The notes under the pieces were generated by a model. That model was given only the letters and a program-made list of their open reading frames with translations, did not search any database and was not told the origin of the DNA. The position numbers and the translations under genes were made by a program. Positions 9,184-17,140 of a DNA stretch of 64,000 nt are shown piece by piece. The stretch lies in NCBI GenBank assembly GCA_046297495.1, contig JBKBIP010000006.1, positions 1 through 64,000 of the forward strand, written 5' to 3'. Positions within the stretch are counted from its first letter, which is position 1, and each line of letters opens with the position of its first letter. The DNA is from JBKBIP01 sp046297495 (GTDB lineage: Bacteria; Planctomycetota; Planctomycetia; Gemmatales; Gemmataceae).

Positions 9184-12100
9184 ATGCCGTTTGCGAAAGT
9201 TGATACTCAAGTCGATTTCCCGGTCCAGGAACGAGCCGTGCTGGAATTCTGGCAGCGCATTCAGGCGTTTGACCGGCTACGTGACAAAAATCGCGGCCAG
9301 CCGAAGTGGTCGTTCCTCGATGGGCCGATCACCGCCAACAACCCAATGGGTGTCCACCATGCTTGGGGCCGAACGTACAAGGATGCTTATCAGCGCTACT
9401 TCGCCATGACCGGCCACGAGCTGCGCTACCAGAACGGCTTCGATTGCCAGGGGCTGTGGGTGGAAGTCGAAGTTGAAAAAGAATTAAAACTCCAATCCAA
9501 ACGCGACATCGAAAACCTGGTGCCGGGGGATCCGTTTGCCAGCATTGATAAATTCGTGCGCGAGTGCAAGGCGCGTGTCAATAAATTCGCCAAGATACAA
9601 ACCGAGCAATCCATCCGCCTGGGCTACTGGATGGATTGGGACCAGGCCGAGGACTGGGACAAGCCGCCGGACCAGCGCCGCAGCTACTTCACCATGTCCG
9701 AAGAGAACAATTACACCATCTGGAGCTTTCTTAAGAAATGTCACGAGCGCGGCCTGATTTATCGCGGTTTCGATTCGATGCCGTGGTGCCCGCGCTGCGC
9801 CGTCGGCCTGAGCCAGATGGAAATGCACGAAGGCTACTTGATGGTGGCCCATCGTTCGGTGTTCGTGAAGTTGCCGCTGCGGGAGCGACCCCCGGAAAAC
9901 CTGCTCATCTGGACTACCACCCCTTGGACGTTGAGCAGCAACGTCGGCGCGGCGGTGAATCCGAACCTCACGTATCTGAAGATCAAGCACAAGGAAGAGA
10001 TTTACTACGTCGCCAAGGGGGCCTTCACGTTCCAGCGCCTGGAGGAAGAATTCAAGCGCAAGGACTGGGTCGAAGGGGTGCCCAAGCTCAAAACCTTGGC
10101 ACAAGTCTTCAAGGAAAAAGGGGGCTATGAGATTGTCGGCGAAATCGCTGGCAAGGAGATGATCGGCTGGACGTATGATGGCCCCTTCGATGAATTGGCG
10201 GCCCAGAGTCATCCCGCCGGCTATCCCAACGACATCGCCGAGGTGGTGCGCCGCCAGGATTGGGCGCCGGCGGTGGGAGCGAAGGAACGCCATCGCGTCA
10301 TCGCCTGGGACGCGGTCGGCGAGACGGAAGGGACTGGCATCGTCCACATCGCGCCAGGCTGCGGCAAGGAGGACTTCGAGCTAGGCAAAACCGAGGGGCT
10401 GCCGCCGGTCGCGCCGCTCGATGAATATGGCACTTTCTTGTCAGGCTTTGGCGACCTTGCCGGCAAATCGGCTCAGGATCACGCCACTACCGATTGGATT
10501 CTGCACAACCTGCAAGAAAAAGGCGTGCTTTTCGCGTCCGAGCGCTATCCGCACCACTACCCGCACTGCTGGCGCTGCAAGACCGAGCTGCTGTTTCGCC
10601 TGGTCGATGAATGGTTCATTGACATGAAGTGGCGTGACGAAATCATGCGCGTGGTCGAGGATGTCACGTTCTTGCCCGAATCGATCAACGGCAAGGCCCG
10701 CGAGCTGGACTGGCTGCGCAATATGGGGGATTGGATGATCTCCAAGAAACGCTTCTGGGGCTTGGCGTTGCCAATTTGGGTCGATGAGGCGACCGGCGAT
10801 TTCGAGGTCATCGGCTCGCGCCCAGAACTCCAGGAACGGGCCGTCGAAGGGTGGGACCAGTTCGAAGGGAAGCCGCCGCACCGCCCCTGGATTGACCTGG
10901 TGAAGATTCGGAATCCCAAGACCGGCAACCTGATGTCGCGCATTCCCGATGTCGGCAATCCCTGGCTGGACGCCGGCATCGTCCCCTATTCGACGATGAA
11001 GTACAACAGCGACCGGGACTACTGGCAACAGTGGTTCCCCGCCGATTTCATCACCGAATGCTTTCCCGGCCAGTTCCGCAATTGGTTCTACGCCATCCTG
11101 GCCATGAGCACCATGATGGAACAGCGAGCGCCGTTCAAGGTGCTACTGGGGCATGGCTTGGTGCGCGATCAAAAAGGGGAGGAGATGCACAAATCGAAGG
11201 GGAACGCCATTCCCTTTGATGGCGCCGTTGATACCGGCTATCGACTTTTCCATGAGCGCGACCCAAAGTTGAAACTGGAAGCGCAGGCCCACCGCGACTT
11301 GCCCGAAAACTGGTTGCCGAATTCTTTGCAGGAAGAAACGATTATCCTCGAAGGGAAGCCCAAGTTGGTGGTGTCCGCCGGTTATCCGCCGATGGGAGCG
11401 GATGAGATGCGCTGGCTCTATTGCCGACAAAATCCCGCCAACAACATTAACTTCGGCCCCGAACCCGCCGAGGAATTGCGGAGCAAATTTCTGCTTAAGC
11501 TGTGGAATGTCTATGCCTTCTTCTGCAACTACGCCCGCTTGGATGACTTCGATCCGAATGCACCCCAAGTGCCATTGCGGGACCGTCCCGACATCGACCG
11601 TTGGATTCTGTCCGATTTGCAATTACTCATCCAGACGGCCCGCGCCAGCTTTGAAAAATTCAATGTGCAAACCTTCTGCCTGGAGGCCGAGAAATTCGTC
11701 GATGATAAACTGAGTAACTGGTACGTCCGCCGCAACCGCCGCCGCTTCTGGAAAAGCGAGCACGGCACCGACAAGCGGGCCGCCTATCAGACGCTGTACA
11801 CGGTGCTAACCACCTTGGCCAAGCTCTTCGCGCCGATCATGCCCTTTTTGACGGAGGTGATGTGGCAAAACCTGCAAGGAAAGGATGAAGGCGGAAGGAT
11901 GAGGGAAAAACAACAAGAGGCGGCTTCTGACTCATCCTTCTCTGATAGCGTCCATCTGTGCGACTACCCCGACGTGGCTGAAGTGGACGCTGAACTATCC
12001 GCCGACATGGACGCCCTATTGCGTTTGGTGTCGCTTGGCTCGGCGGCGCGAAACACGGTTAAGCTCAAGGTCCGCCAACCGTTGTCCGAGATGAGGGTAC

Positions 12101-12762
12101 AAGCCGGTGAAGAGAGCGTGCGCCGGGCCGTGGAACGGTTCGCGGATCAGATTGGCGAGGAATTGAATTTCAAGAAAGTGACATGGCATGATCCAGCCCA
12201 GGGCGCATTGCTGCGCTTCGCGGTCAAGCCGAACATGAAGAACCTGGGGCCGAAGTTCGGGCCGCGTTTGCAGGAGGTGCAAACCGCCCTGGCCCAAGCC
12301 GACCCGGCGGCGGTGGCGCGGGAAATCCAGGCAGGGCGAGCTTTTCCACTGGCTTGCCCCAGTGGTGCCGTTGAATTGACAGCGGATGATGTCGTAATCG
12401 CTCTGCAAGCCCCGGATGGCTGGGCCGGCATCGAGGAGCGCGGCACCCAGGTCCTCATCGACACGCGCATCACCGAGGAGCTGGCCCAAGAAGGGATGAG
12501 CCGGGACGTCATCCGTCAAGTGCAGGAGCTACGCAAAAAAGCCCAGCTAGAAATGGAAGACCGCATCTGCCTGTATTTGCACACCGCGGCGGAGCGTTTA
12601 CGTCAAGCCATTGACAAATTCCGCGACCACATCGCCCGGGAAACCCTGGCGGCGCAGTGGGCCGCCGATCCACTCGCCGCCGGCTCCCCGTCCGCGGCGG
12701 TGAAGATCGACGGCCAAGCGCTGACCATCCAGCTGCGAAAGGTGACGACCGGAGGAGCTTGA
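9184..12762 (+). CDS. ileS: Isoleucyl-tRNA synthetase (divergent type)
   Basis: A 1192-residue class I aminoacyl-tRNA synthetase that charges tRNA-Ile in the cytoplasm. The N-terminal part has the Rossmann entry FLDGPITANNPMGVHHAWG (residues 44-62) where the HIGH motif should be; the text reads GVHHAW rather than HxGH. The CP1 editing domain carries WTTTPWTLSSNVGAAVNP. Two zinc-type pairs are visible (CPRC and CWRC). The KMSKS position reads EMHKSKGN. The order of domains and the C-terminal anticodon-binding region with SVHLCDYPDVAE fit IleRS rather than Val- or LeuRS. A 20-odd-residue insert with a 10-bp inverted repeat lies just before that SVHLCDY block. The gene overlaps the next glycosyltransferase gene by one base (TGATG). 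The start ATG is weakly supported by GATGAGG upstream. Confidence 0.9.
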   Translation: MPFAKVDTQVDFPVQERAVLEFWQRIQAFDRLRDKNRGQPKWSFLDGPITANNPMGVHHAWGRTYKDAYQRYFAMTGHELRYQNGFDCQGLWVEVEVEKELKLQSKRDIENLVPGDPFASIDKFVRECKARVNKFAKIQTEQSIRLGYWMDWDQAEDWDKPPDQRRSYFTMSEENNYTIWSFLKKCHERGLIYRGFDSMPWCPRCAVGLSQMEMHEGYLMVAHRSVFVKLPLRERPPENLLIWTTTPWTLSSNVGAAVNPNLTYLKIKHKEEIYYVAKGAFTFQRLEEEFKRKDWVEGVPKLKTLAQVFKEKGGYEIVGEIAGKEMIGWTYDGPFDELAAQSHPAGYPNDIAEVVRRQDWAPAVGAKERHRVIAWDAVGETEGTGIVHIAPGCGKEDFELGKTEGLPPVAPLDEYGTFLSGFGDLAGKSAQDHATTDWILHNLQEKGVLFASERYPHHYPHCWRCKTELLFRLVDEWFIDMKWRDEIMRVVEDVTFLPESINGKARELDWLRNMGDWMISKKRFWGLALPIWVDEATGDFEVIGSRPELQERAVEGWDQFEGKPPHRPWIDLVKIRNPKTGNLMSRIPDVGNPWLDAGIVPYSTMKYNSDRDYWQQWFPADFITECFPGQFRNWFYAILAMSTMMEQRAPFKVLLGHGLVRDQKGEEMHKSKGNAIPFDGAVDTGYRLFHERDPKLKLEAQAHRDLPENWLPNSLQEETIILEGKPKLVVSAGYPPMGADEMRWLYCRQNPANNINFGPEPAEELRSKFLLKLWNVYAFFCNYARLDDFDPNAPQVPLRDRPDIDRWILSDLQLLIQTARASFEKFNVQTFCLEAEKFVDDKLSNWYVRRNRRRFWKSEHGTDKRAAYQTLYTVLTTLAKLFAPIMPFLTEVMWQNLQGKDEGGRMREKQQEAASDSSFSDSVHLCDYPDVAEVDAELSADMDALLRLVSLGSAARNTVKLKVRQPLSEMRVQAGEESVRRAVERFADQIGEELNFKKVTWHDPAQGALLRFAVKPNMKNLGPKFGPRLQEVQTALAQADPAAVAREIQAGRAFPLACPSGAVELTADDVVIALQAPDGWAGIEERGTQVLIDTRITEELAQEGMSRDVIRQVQELRKKAQLEMEDRICLYLHTAAERLRQAIDKFRDHIARETLAAQWAADPLAAGSPSAAVKIDGQALTIQLRKVTTGGA
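11894..11940. repeat. In-frame inverted repeat inside ileS
   Basis: Perfect 10-bp arms at 11894-11903 and 11931-11940 enclose a 27-base loop. The segment encodes a low-complexity, charged stretch (about KDEGGRMREKQQEAASDSSF) between the conserved MWQNL and SVHLCDYP blocks, so it looks like an insertion relative to the family. Confidence 0.55.
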
Positions 12763-14501
12763 TGGGGAACGAAGATACTATTCCTCACGCGCCGTCCTCG
12801 CCGCCCGTCTGGCTGCAAGTGTGTCTGCTGCTAGTCATCGCCGGGTTGGCGCTCGCGCTGCGTTGGCCCATCGCCGACATTCCCTTGGAACGAGATGAGG
12901 GGGAGTACGCCTACATCGCCCAGCGCTGGCTGCAAGCAGAGGTGCCCTATCGACATGCCTTCGATCAGAAACCGCCGTTGGTCTTCGCGGTCTATGCCCT
13001 GATCTTCCTGGCGTTCGGCCAAAGCGTGGCGGCAATTCATTGGGGCGCGCAGCTGTACCTCATCGCCACGGCTTTCTTCCTATTCCTGATCGGCAAGCGG
13101 TTGTTCACGCCGCCCACTGGCATCCTGGCAGCGGCGTTTCTATTGCTCACCACGATGGATGTCAGCGTCTTGGGCAACGCCTTCAACGCCGAGAGTGTCA
13201 TGCTGCTGCCCCTCGTGGCCGGCATGTACGCGGCGGTGCGAACGGTGGAATCGGCCTCCGTCCGTTGGGCCTGCCTGACCGGCATGCTGTCGGCGGCGGC
13301 GCTGTTGGGCAAGCAAGTGGCCCTGTACGATGGCATGTTTTATTTCTTGATGATGACACTACTAATCCCGGTGAGCGGGGGGCGTCCGTCCCCCGGTGAC
13401 AGCTTTCACCCGGAGACAGACGCCTGCCGTTCGTCTCAGTGGTTTCTTCTACCGCTGAGCTTCACGGTCGGTTTCGCGGGCATCCTGGCCCTGGTGACGG
13501 GTTACTTCGCCTGGCATGGGGCGCTGCGGGAATTCTGGGATTGCGTCGTGGGCTTCAATCTAAAGTATGCCTCGACCGTCCCTTTGACGCAGTACCCGTC
13601 CCGGTTTGTCACCGAGTTACTCAAGATCGGCATTTGCTTGGGGCCAATCTTCGTGCTGGCTGGTGCCGCGTTGTTGCCGCTCATCGGACCGCGACCAATC
13701 GTGGTAACGCAACGCTACCCGTACTGGTTGACGTGGGCTTGGCTACTGTTCTCCATGTTGGGTACTTGGACGGGTGGTTACTTCCGCCCGCACTACTATA
13801 TCCAAATGCTGCCGGCGCTGTCCCTCTTGGCGGGGGCTGGTGTGTTGATCGTATGTCAGCTACCGGGATTGCGGCGTTTTCCCGCCGCACGGTATGGGTT
13901 GACGGCGCTGGCGGCGGCGTACACCGTGTCCGTCAGTGCTTGGTACTATCTGCCCGGCCTGTCGCCGACCGAGAAAAGTTATCGGACGTACCATTTTAAT
14001 TACTTCCCCGTGGCGCAGGATGTGGCCCGCCACATTCGGGAGCATTCGCCGCCTAACGCGGCGGTGTTTGTCTTGGGCGTGGAGCCAGAGATTTATTTTT
14101 ATGCCCAACGACGTGCCGCTAGCCGTTACATTTTCGTCTATCCGCTGATGATGCCGTATGAGGACACGCGCGACCGGCAGCGCGGGGTGTTGAAGGAGCT
14201 GCGCGACAACTCGCCGTGCTATGTGGTGATCATGGATGCTCACCTACCGGCCTTGCGTGAACCCGGCACGCCGTCCGATCTCGAAGAGGGATGGCGTAAC
14301 GAGCTGCGGCGTTCGTATCGTCTGGATGCCGTGGTCATGCCGGCCATGAGGGATGGCCCGTTCCACTTGCGGGTCGTGACCCCCGCTGCCGGGGTCGAGG
14401 CTTGGCAAGCGGCGCAGGCGTCCGTGGCCGCGGCGCCTGATAAACAACGACACTATATCACCATCTACCGACGTCACGATGAACGCTTAGAGACCCCATG
14501 A
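12762..14501 (+). CDS. GT39-like membrane glycosyltransferase 1
   Basis: A 579-residue polytopic membrane protein. The first membrane segment (residues 18-34) is followed by the acidic motif ERDEGEYAY (43-51), the lumenal DE-type catalytic motif of the ArnT/PMT/GT39 (GT-C fold) superfamily, which transfers sugars from polyprenyl-phosphate donors. About ten further hydrophobic segments follow, then a soluble C-terminal domain (residues ~430-579). The start is the ATG overlapping the ileS stop by one base, with GGAGGAG just upstream; a longer frame begins inside ileS but lacks a ribosome site. The gene overlaps the following glycosyltransferase by ATGA, so the three genes form one operon. A 21-residue hydrophilic insert with a palindromic DNA segment interrupts the membrane domain near residue 205. 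The substrate is unknown. Confidence 0.85.
   Translation: MGNEDTIPHAPSSPPVWLQVCLLLVIAGLALALRWPIADIPLERDEGEYAYIAQRWLQAEVPYRHAFDQKPPLVFAVYALIFLAFGQSVAAIHWGAQLYLIATAFFLFLIGKRLFTPPTGILAAAFLLLTTMDVSVLGNAFNAESVMLLPLVAGMYAAVRTVESASVRWACLTGMLSAAALLGKQVALYDGMFYFLMMTLLIPVSGGRPSPGDSFHPETDACRSSQWFLLPLSFTVGFAGILALVTGYFAWHGALREFWDCVVGFNLKYASTVPLTQYPSRFVTELLKIGICLGPIFVLAGAALLPLIGPRPIVVTQRYPYWLTWAWLLFSMLGTWTGGYFRPHYYIQMLPALSLLAGAGVLIVCQLPGLRRFPAARYGLTALAAAYTVSVSAWYYLPGLSPTEKSYRTYHFNYFPVAQDVARHIREHSPPNAAVFVLGVEPEIYFYAQRRAASRYIFVYPLMMPYEDTRDRQRGVLKELRDNSPCYVVIMDAHLPALREPGTPSDLEEGWRNELRRSYRLDAVVMPAMRDGPFHLRVVTPAAGVEAWQAAQASVAAAPDKQRHYITIYRRHDERLETP
13371..13401. repeat. GC-rich palindromic segment inside the glycosyltransferase gene
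   Basis: Imperfect stem of 11 bp with two mismatches around an 8-base loop, including five consecutive G-C pairs. It encodes the start of a hydrophilic insert (PVSGGRPSPGDSFHPETDAC) between two hydrophobic segments, unlike the surrounding membrane sequence. Confidence 0.5.
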
Positions 14502-16234
14502 ACTGGAACGTACCGCAACATCAACTGGACCTGGCTTCACGGCTTGCCGCACTGATGGCACTATCACGACGTTGCGTGCCGTATGTCATCTTAATGCTGG
14601 CTTGTCTGGCCTGCCTGGGGCCGTTCGCCGACAAGGCGTTTCACATTGACGACCCCCTGTTCCTGTGGGCGGCCCAGCACATTCAGAAACATCCGTTGGA
14701 CTTTTTCGGCTTCGAGGTCCATTGGTACGCCACTTATCAGCCGATGTGGGATGTCACTCAGAATCCGCCACTGACGTGTTATTACATTGCTTTAGTCGCC
14801 GCCCTGTTCGGGTGGAGTGAAGTAGCGTTACATCTGGCCTTTGTGTTGCCGGCGGTGGGCGTCTTGTGGGGAACGTATGTCTTGGCCCGGCGTTTCTCGC
14901 GCTGGCCGATGTTAGCGACCTTGGCTACCCTGCTGACACCGGTGTTCCTTGTCAGCGCCACCAACATCATGTGTGACACCATGATGCTCTGCTTTTGGGT
15001 GTGGACCATCGTGGCTTGGGATGCCGGCTTGCGGCAGCGGCGGGGCATCTGGCTGTACACGGCGGGAGTGCTCATCGCTGTCACGACCTTGACCAAGTAT
15101 TTCGGCATCAGCCTGGTGCCGCTGTTGGCCGTCTATGCCGTCGCCGTGGATCGGCGCGGCTGGAAACGCTGGCTGCCGGCGCTGCTGGTGGCGGTGCTGC
15201 TGCTCGCTGGTTATCAAGGACTGACCTACGCGCTCTATGGCCGACCGTTGCTGTTCTCGGCCATGAATTACGCCGCTTCCTATCAGTCCCTCTATCCCTT
15301 GGACATGCTGAGTAAGCTGTTCCGCACGTTCGCCTTCTTGGGTGGCTGTGCTGGTGGCTTGGTCTTGTTTCTGCCGCTGTTGTGGTCGGGACGGCGGTTG
15401 TTCCTACTGGCCGCGCTCGGCGGTTTCTTGGTCTATCTGATGACCAGCGAAGAGCTGGAACGCTATTTTCTGGGCGTGCATATTCCCGATATTCCGGGCC
15501 AGTCGTTGCAATTTGCCCTGTTTTCCGTGGCGGGAATCTACTTGCTGATGTTGACTTTCGAGGACCTGTGGAAGGAACGTAGCGCGGAGTCGCTGTGGTT
15601 GGTGTTGTGGGTGTTGGGAACGGCGGTGTTTGCTGGCTTCGTCAACTGGGCGCTCAACGGCCGGTCGGTTCTACCGTTGGTTCCGCCTCTGGCTATCCTT
15701 GTGATGCGCGGTCTGGATCGGAAATGGAAAGATCGCTTGGTGGATCGGACCTGGTTGGCCTATGTCCCGTTGGCGCCGGCGGCGGTCGGAGCCTTACTGC
15801 TGGCTTGGGCGGATTACCACATGGCCAACTCGTCCCGGACGGCGGCTCGCCGCGCGGCCAGTTATTGTTCCGAGATGGGCATCTGCTGGTTTCGCGGTCA
15901 TTGGGGCTTTCAGTATTACATGGAGCAGATGGGGGGCCGGCCTTGGGACTTTCGCCACCCCAATGGTCAAGTCGGTGACGTGATCATCACTGCCGACAAC
16001 AACACCAATACGTATTCCGTGCCAGAAGAAAAATTAATCATCGTGGAGCGGATCGAAGAACCATCGTTCCCCTGGTTGGCCACCATGCACTATGGGGCCG
16101 GCGCTAGCTTTTATTCCGATATGTGGGGGCCGCTGCCGTTCTATGTCGGCACGGCGCCGCCCGAGGTTTTCCTGGTCGCTCGTCTCAAACAGCCGATCCA
16201 GCAAGAGGAAGGGGATCATTTGGGACCAAGATGA
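14498..16234 (+). CDS. GT39-like membrane glycosyltransferase 2
   Basis: A 578-residue polytopic protein whose ATG overlaps the stop of the previous glycosyltransferase (ATGA), so it is translationally coupled. Hydrophobic segment 1 (residues 28-43) leads into FHIDDPLFLWAAQHI with D51/D52 in the place of the GT39 acidic catalytic motif. Some ten more membrane segments follow, and a soluble C-terminal tail (SYCSEMGICWFRGHWGFQYY onward) resembles the periplasmic tail of similar planctomycete proteins. It probably uses a polyprenyl-phosphate sugar for glycan or lipid modification in the envelope. It is only distantly similar to its neighbour. It converges with the lipoprotein gene, 23 bases apart. 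Confidence 0.8.
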   Translation: MNWNVPQHQLDLASRLAALMALSRRCVPYVILMLACLACLGPFADKAFHIDDPLFLWAAQHIQKHPLDFFGFEVHWYATYQPMWDVTQNPPLTCYYIALVAALFGWSEVALHLAFVLPAVGVLWGTYVLARRFSRWPMLATLATLLTPVFLVSATNIMCDTMMLCFWVWTIVAWDAGLRQRRGIWLYTAGVLIAVTTLTKYFGISLVPLLAVYAVAVDRRGWKRWLPALLVAVLLLAGYQGLTYALYGRPLLFSAMNYAASYQSLYPLDMLSKLFRTFAFLGGCAGGLVLFLPLLWSGRRLFLLAALGGFLVYLMTSEELERYFLGVHIPDIPGQSLQFALFSVAGIYLLMLTFEDLWKERSAESLWLVLWVLGTAVFAGFVNWALNGRSVLPLVPPLAILVMRGLDRKWKDRLVDRTWLAYVPLAPAAVGALLLAWADYHMANSSRTAARRAASYCSEMGICWFRGHWGFQYYMEQMGGRPWDFRHPNGQVGDVIITADNNTNTYSVPEEKLIIVERIEEPSFPWLATMHYGAGASFYSDMWGPLPFYVGTAPPEVFLVARLKQPIQQEEGDHLGPR

Positions 16235-16257
16235 GCAACGCTTTAGACAACAGCCTC

Positions 16258-16860
16258 TCACATACACTCCCGGATGCGGCACAAGATCGCCTGTTCCATG
16301 TCAATGTCGCGCCCCATGGGAATCCAATTTGACTCGAACACGGTCGGATCGATGACTTGATACTGGCGCTGGACGGTTGGTTCATTGATGAAGGTGGCGG
16401 CGCCGGCGGTTTGGCGCACCGGCCGCGGCAAGTTTTCCAGCTCCTTGAACACCGTCACCTGCACGAAGTAGCCGCCGTCGTCCGCCGTCTGGATTTGCAC
16501 CACCGCGCGATGGCGATACGTTTGCAGCGTGGCTAACCAGCGCTCGCGGACGCTGGGGCTGCCCCGTTTCCAGAGCTGCTCGAAGCCCGGAGCGATGGTG
16601 GGATACGTTTCGATGCGGCCGTCATAGCGATTGGCGTAGGCGATGGCGTCGGGAAAATAGGCAGTGACGACATCCAACACGTTCTCGAACACCATGCCGT
16701 AGCTTGGGGGGCCGAGAGGGATGTACACCGGATTTTCAACGGCCGTCACGAAGGTTTGCGACTGCATGTAGGTGGGGTTGTTCAGGCGCGGCCCACTCAT
16801 ACAGCCCCCCACGCTTGCCAGGAGCGCGGCCCCCACCGCAGCCATCCATGTTCGCCCCAT
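16258..16860 (-). CDS. Predicted lipoprotein of unknown function
   Basis: A 200-residue protein from the chosen ATG at 16860 (GGTGGGG upstream). It opens with a short signal peptide and lipobox (MAAVGAALLASVGGC), so it is predicted to be lipid-anchored. The mature part has a compact alpha/beta look: YGMVFENVLDVVTAYFP, then WLATLQTYRHRAVVQIQTAD and VQVTVFKELENL. No family was recognised. An alternative start 11 codons upstream also has a G-rich leader and cannot be ruled out. It stands alone, convergent with the glycosyltransferase operon. Confidence 0.7.
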   Translation of the reverse strand: MGRTWMAAVGAALLASVGGCMSGPRLNNPTYMQSQTFVTAVENPVYIPLGPPSYGMVFENVLDVVTAYFPDAIAYANRYDGRIETYPTIAPGFEQLWKRGSPSVRERWLATLQTYRHRAVVQIQTADDGGYFVQVTVFKELENLPRPVRQTAGAATFINEPTVQRQYQVIDPTVFESNWIPMGRDIDMEQAILCRIRECM

Positions 16861-16960
16861 AAGCCCCCACCCCGATGCTGCGCGCGGCGACATACCCCCC
16901 GCCGCGCCGAGTTTCGGTTCGAGATCGTTTCACCGCTGGATTCTGGAAGAGGAGGAGCTT

Positions 16961-17020
16961 ATGCCCACAAAGGGGAAACGTGTCAAGAGGAATTCCAGCG
17001 TTTTTGGCGCTGGGAGATAG
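16961..17020 (+). CDS. Possible 19-residue small ORF with strong ribosome site
   Basis: An ATG with GAGGAGGAG 3 bases upstream opens a 19-codon frame ending at TAG (MPTKGKRVKRNSSVFGAGR). The peptide is strongly basic. Nothing downstream on the same strand is obviously controlled by it; the palindromic element at 17054 and the minus-strand regulator follow. It may be a real small protein or a remnant of a longer gene. Confidence 0.3.
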   Translation: MPTKGKRVKRNSSVFGAGR

Positions 17021-17053
17021 GCGTCGGAAATTGGTGACAAAGCCTCAGGCCCC

Positions 17054-17140
17054 AAAAGGGGACGCGACTCGATTTCGATGGTTATCCGATTCCGCCACGA
17101 TCAACTCTCCATCAGCAAATACGAGTCGCGTCCCCTTTTT
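17054..17140. repeat. 86-bp element with 18-bp perfect terminal inverted repeats
   Basis: The arms 17054-17071 and 17122-17139 are perfect 18-bp inverted repeats (AAAAGGGGACGCGACTCG and its complement) around a 50-base centre with no ORF. One arm overlaps the stop codon of the sigma-54 regulator by one base. It has MITE or REP-like architecture; for the minus-strand gene it also forms a hairpin followed by four U, so it may act as its terminator. Confidence 0.75.
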
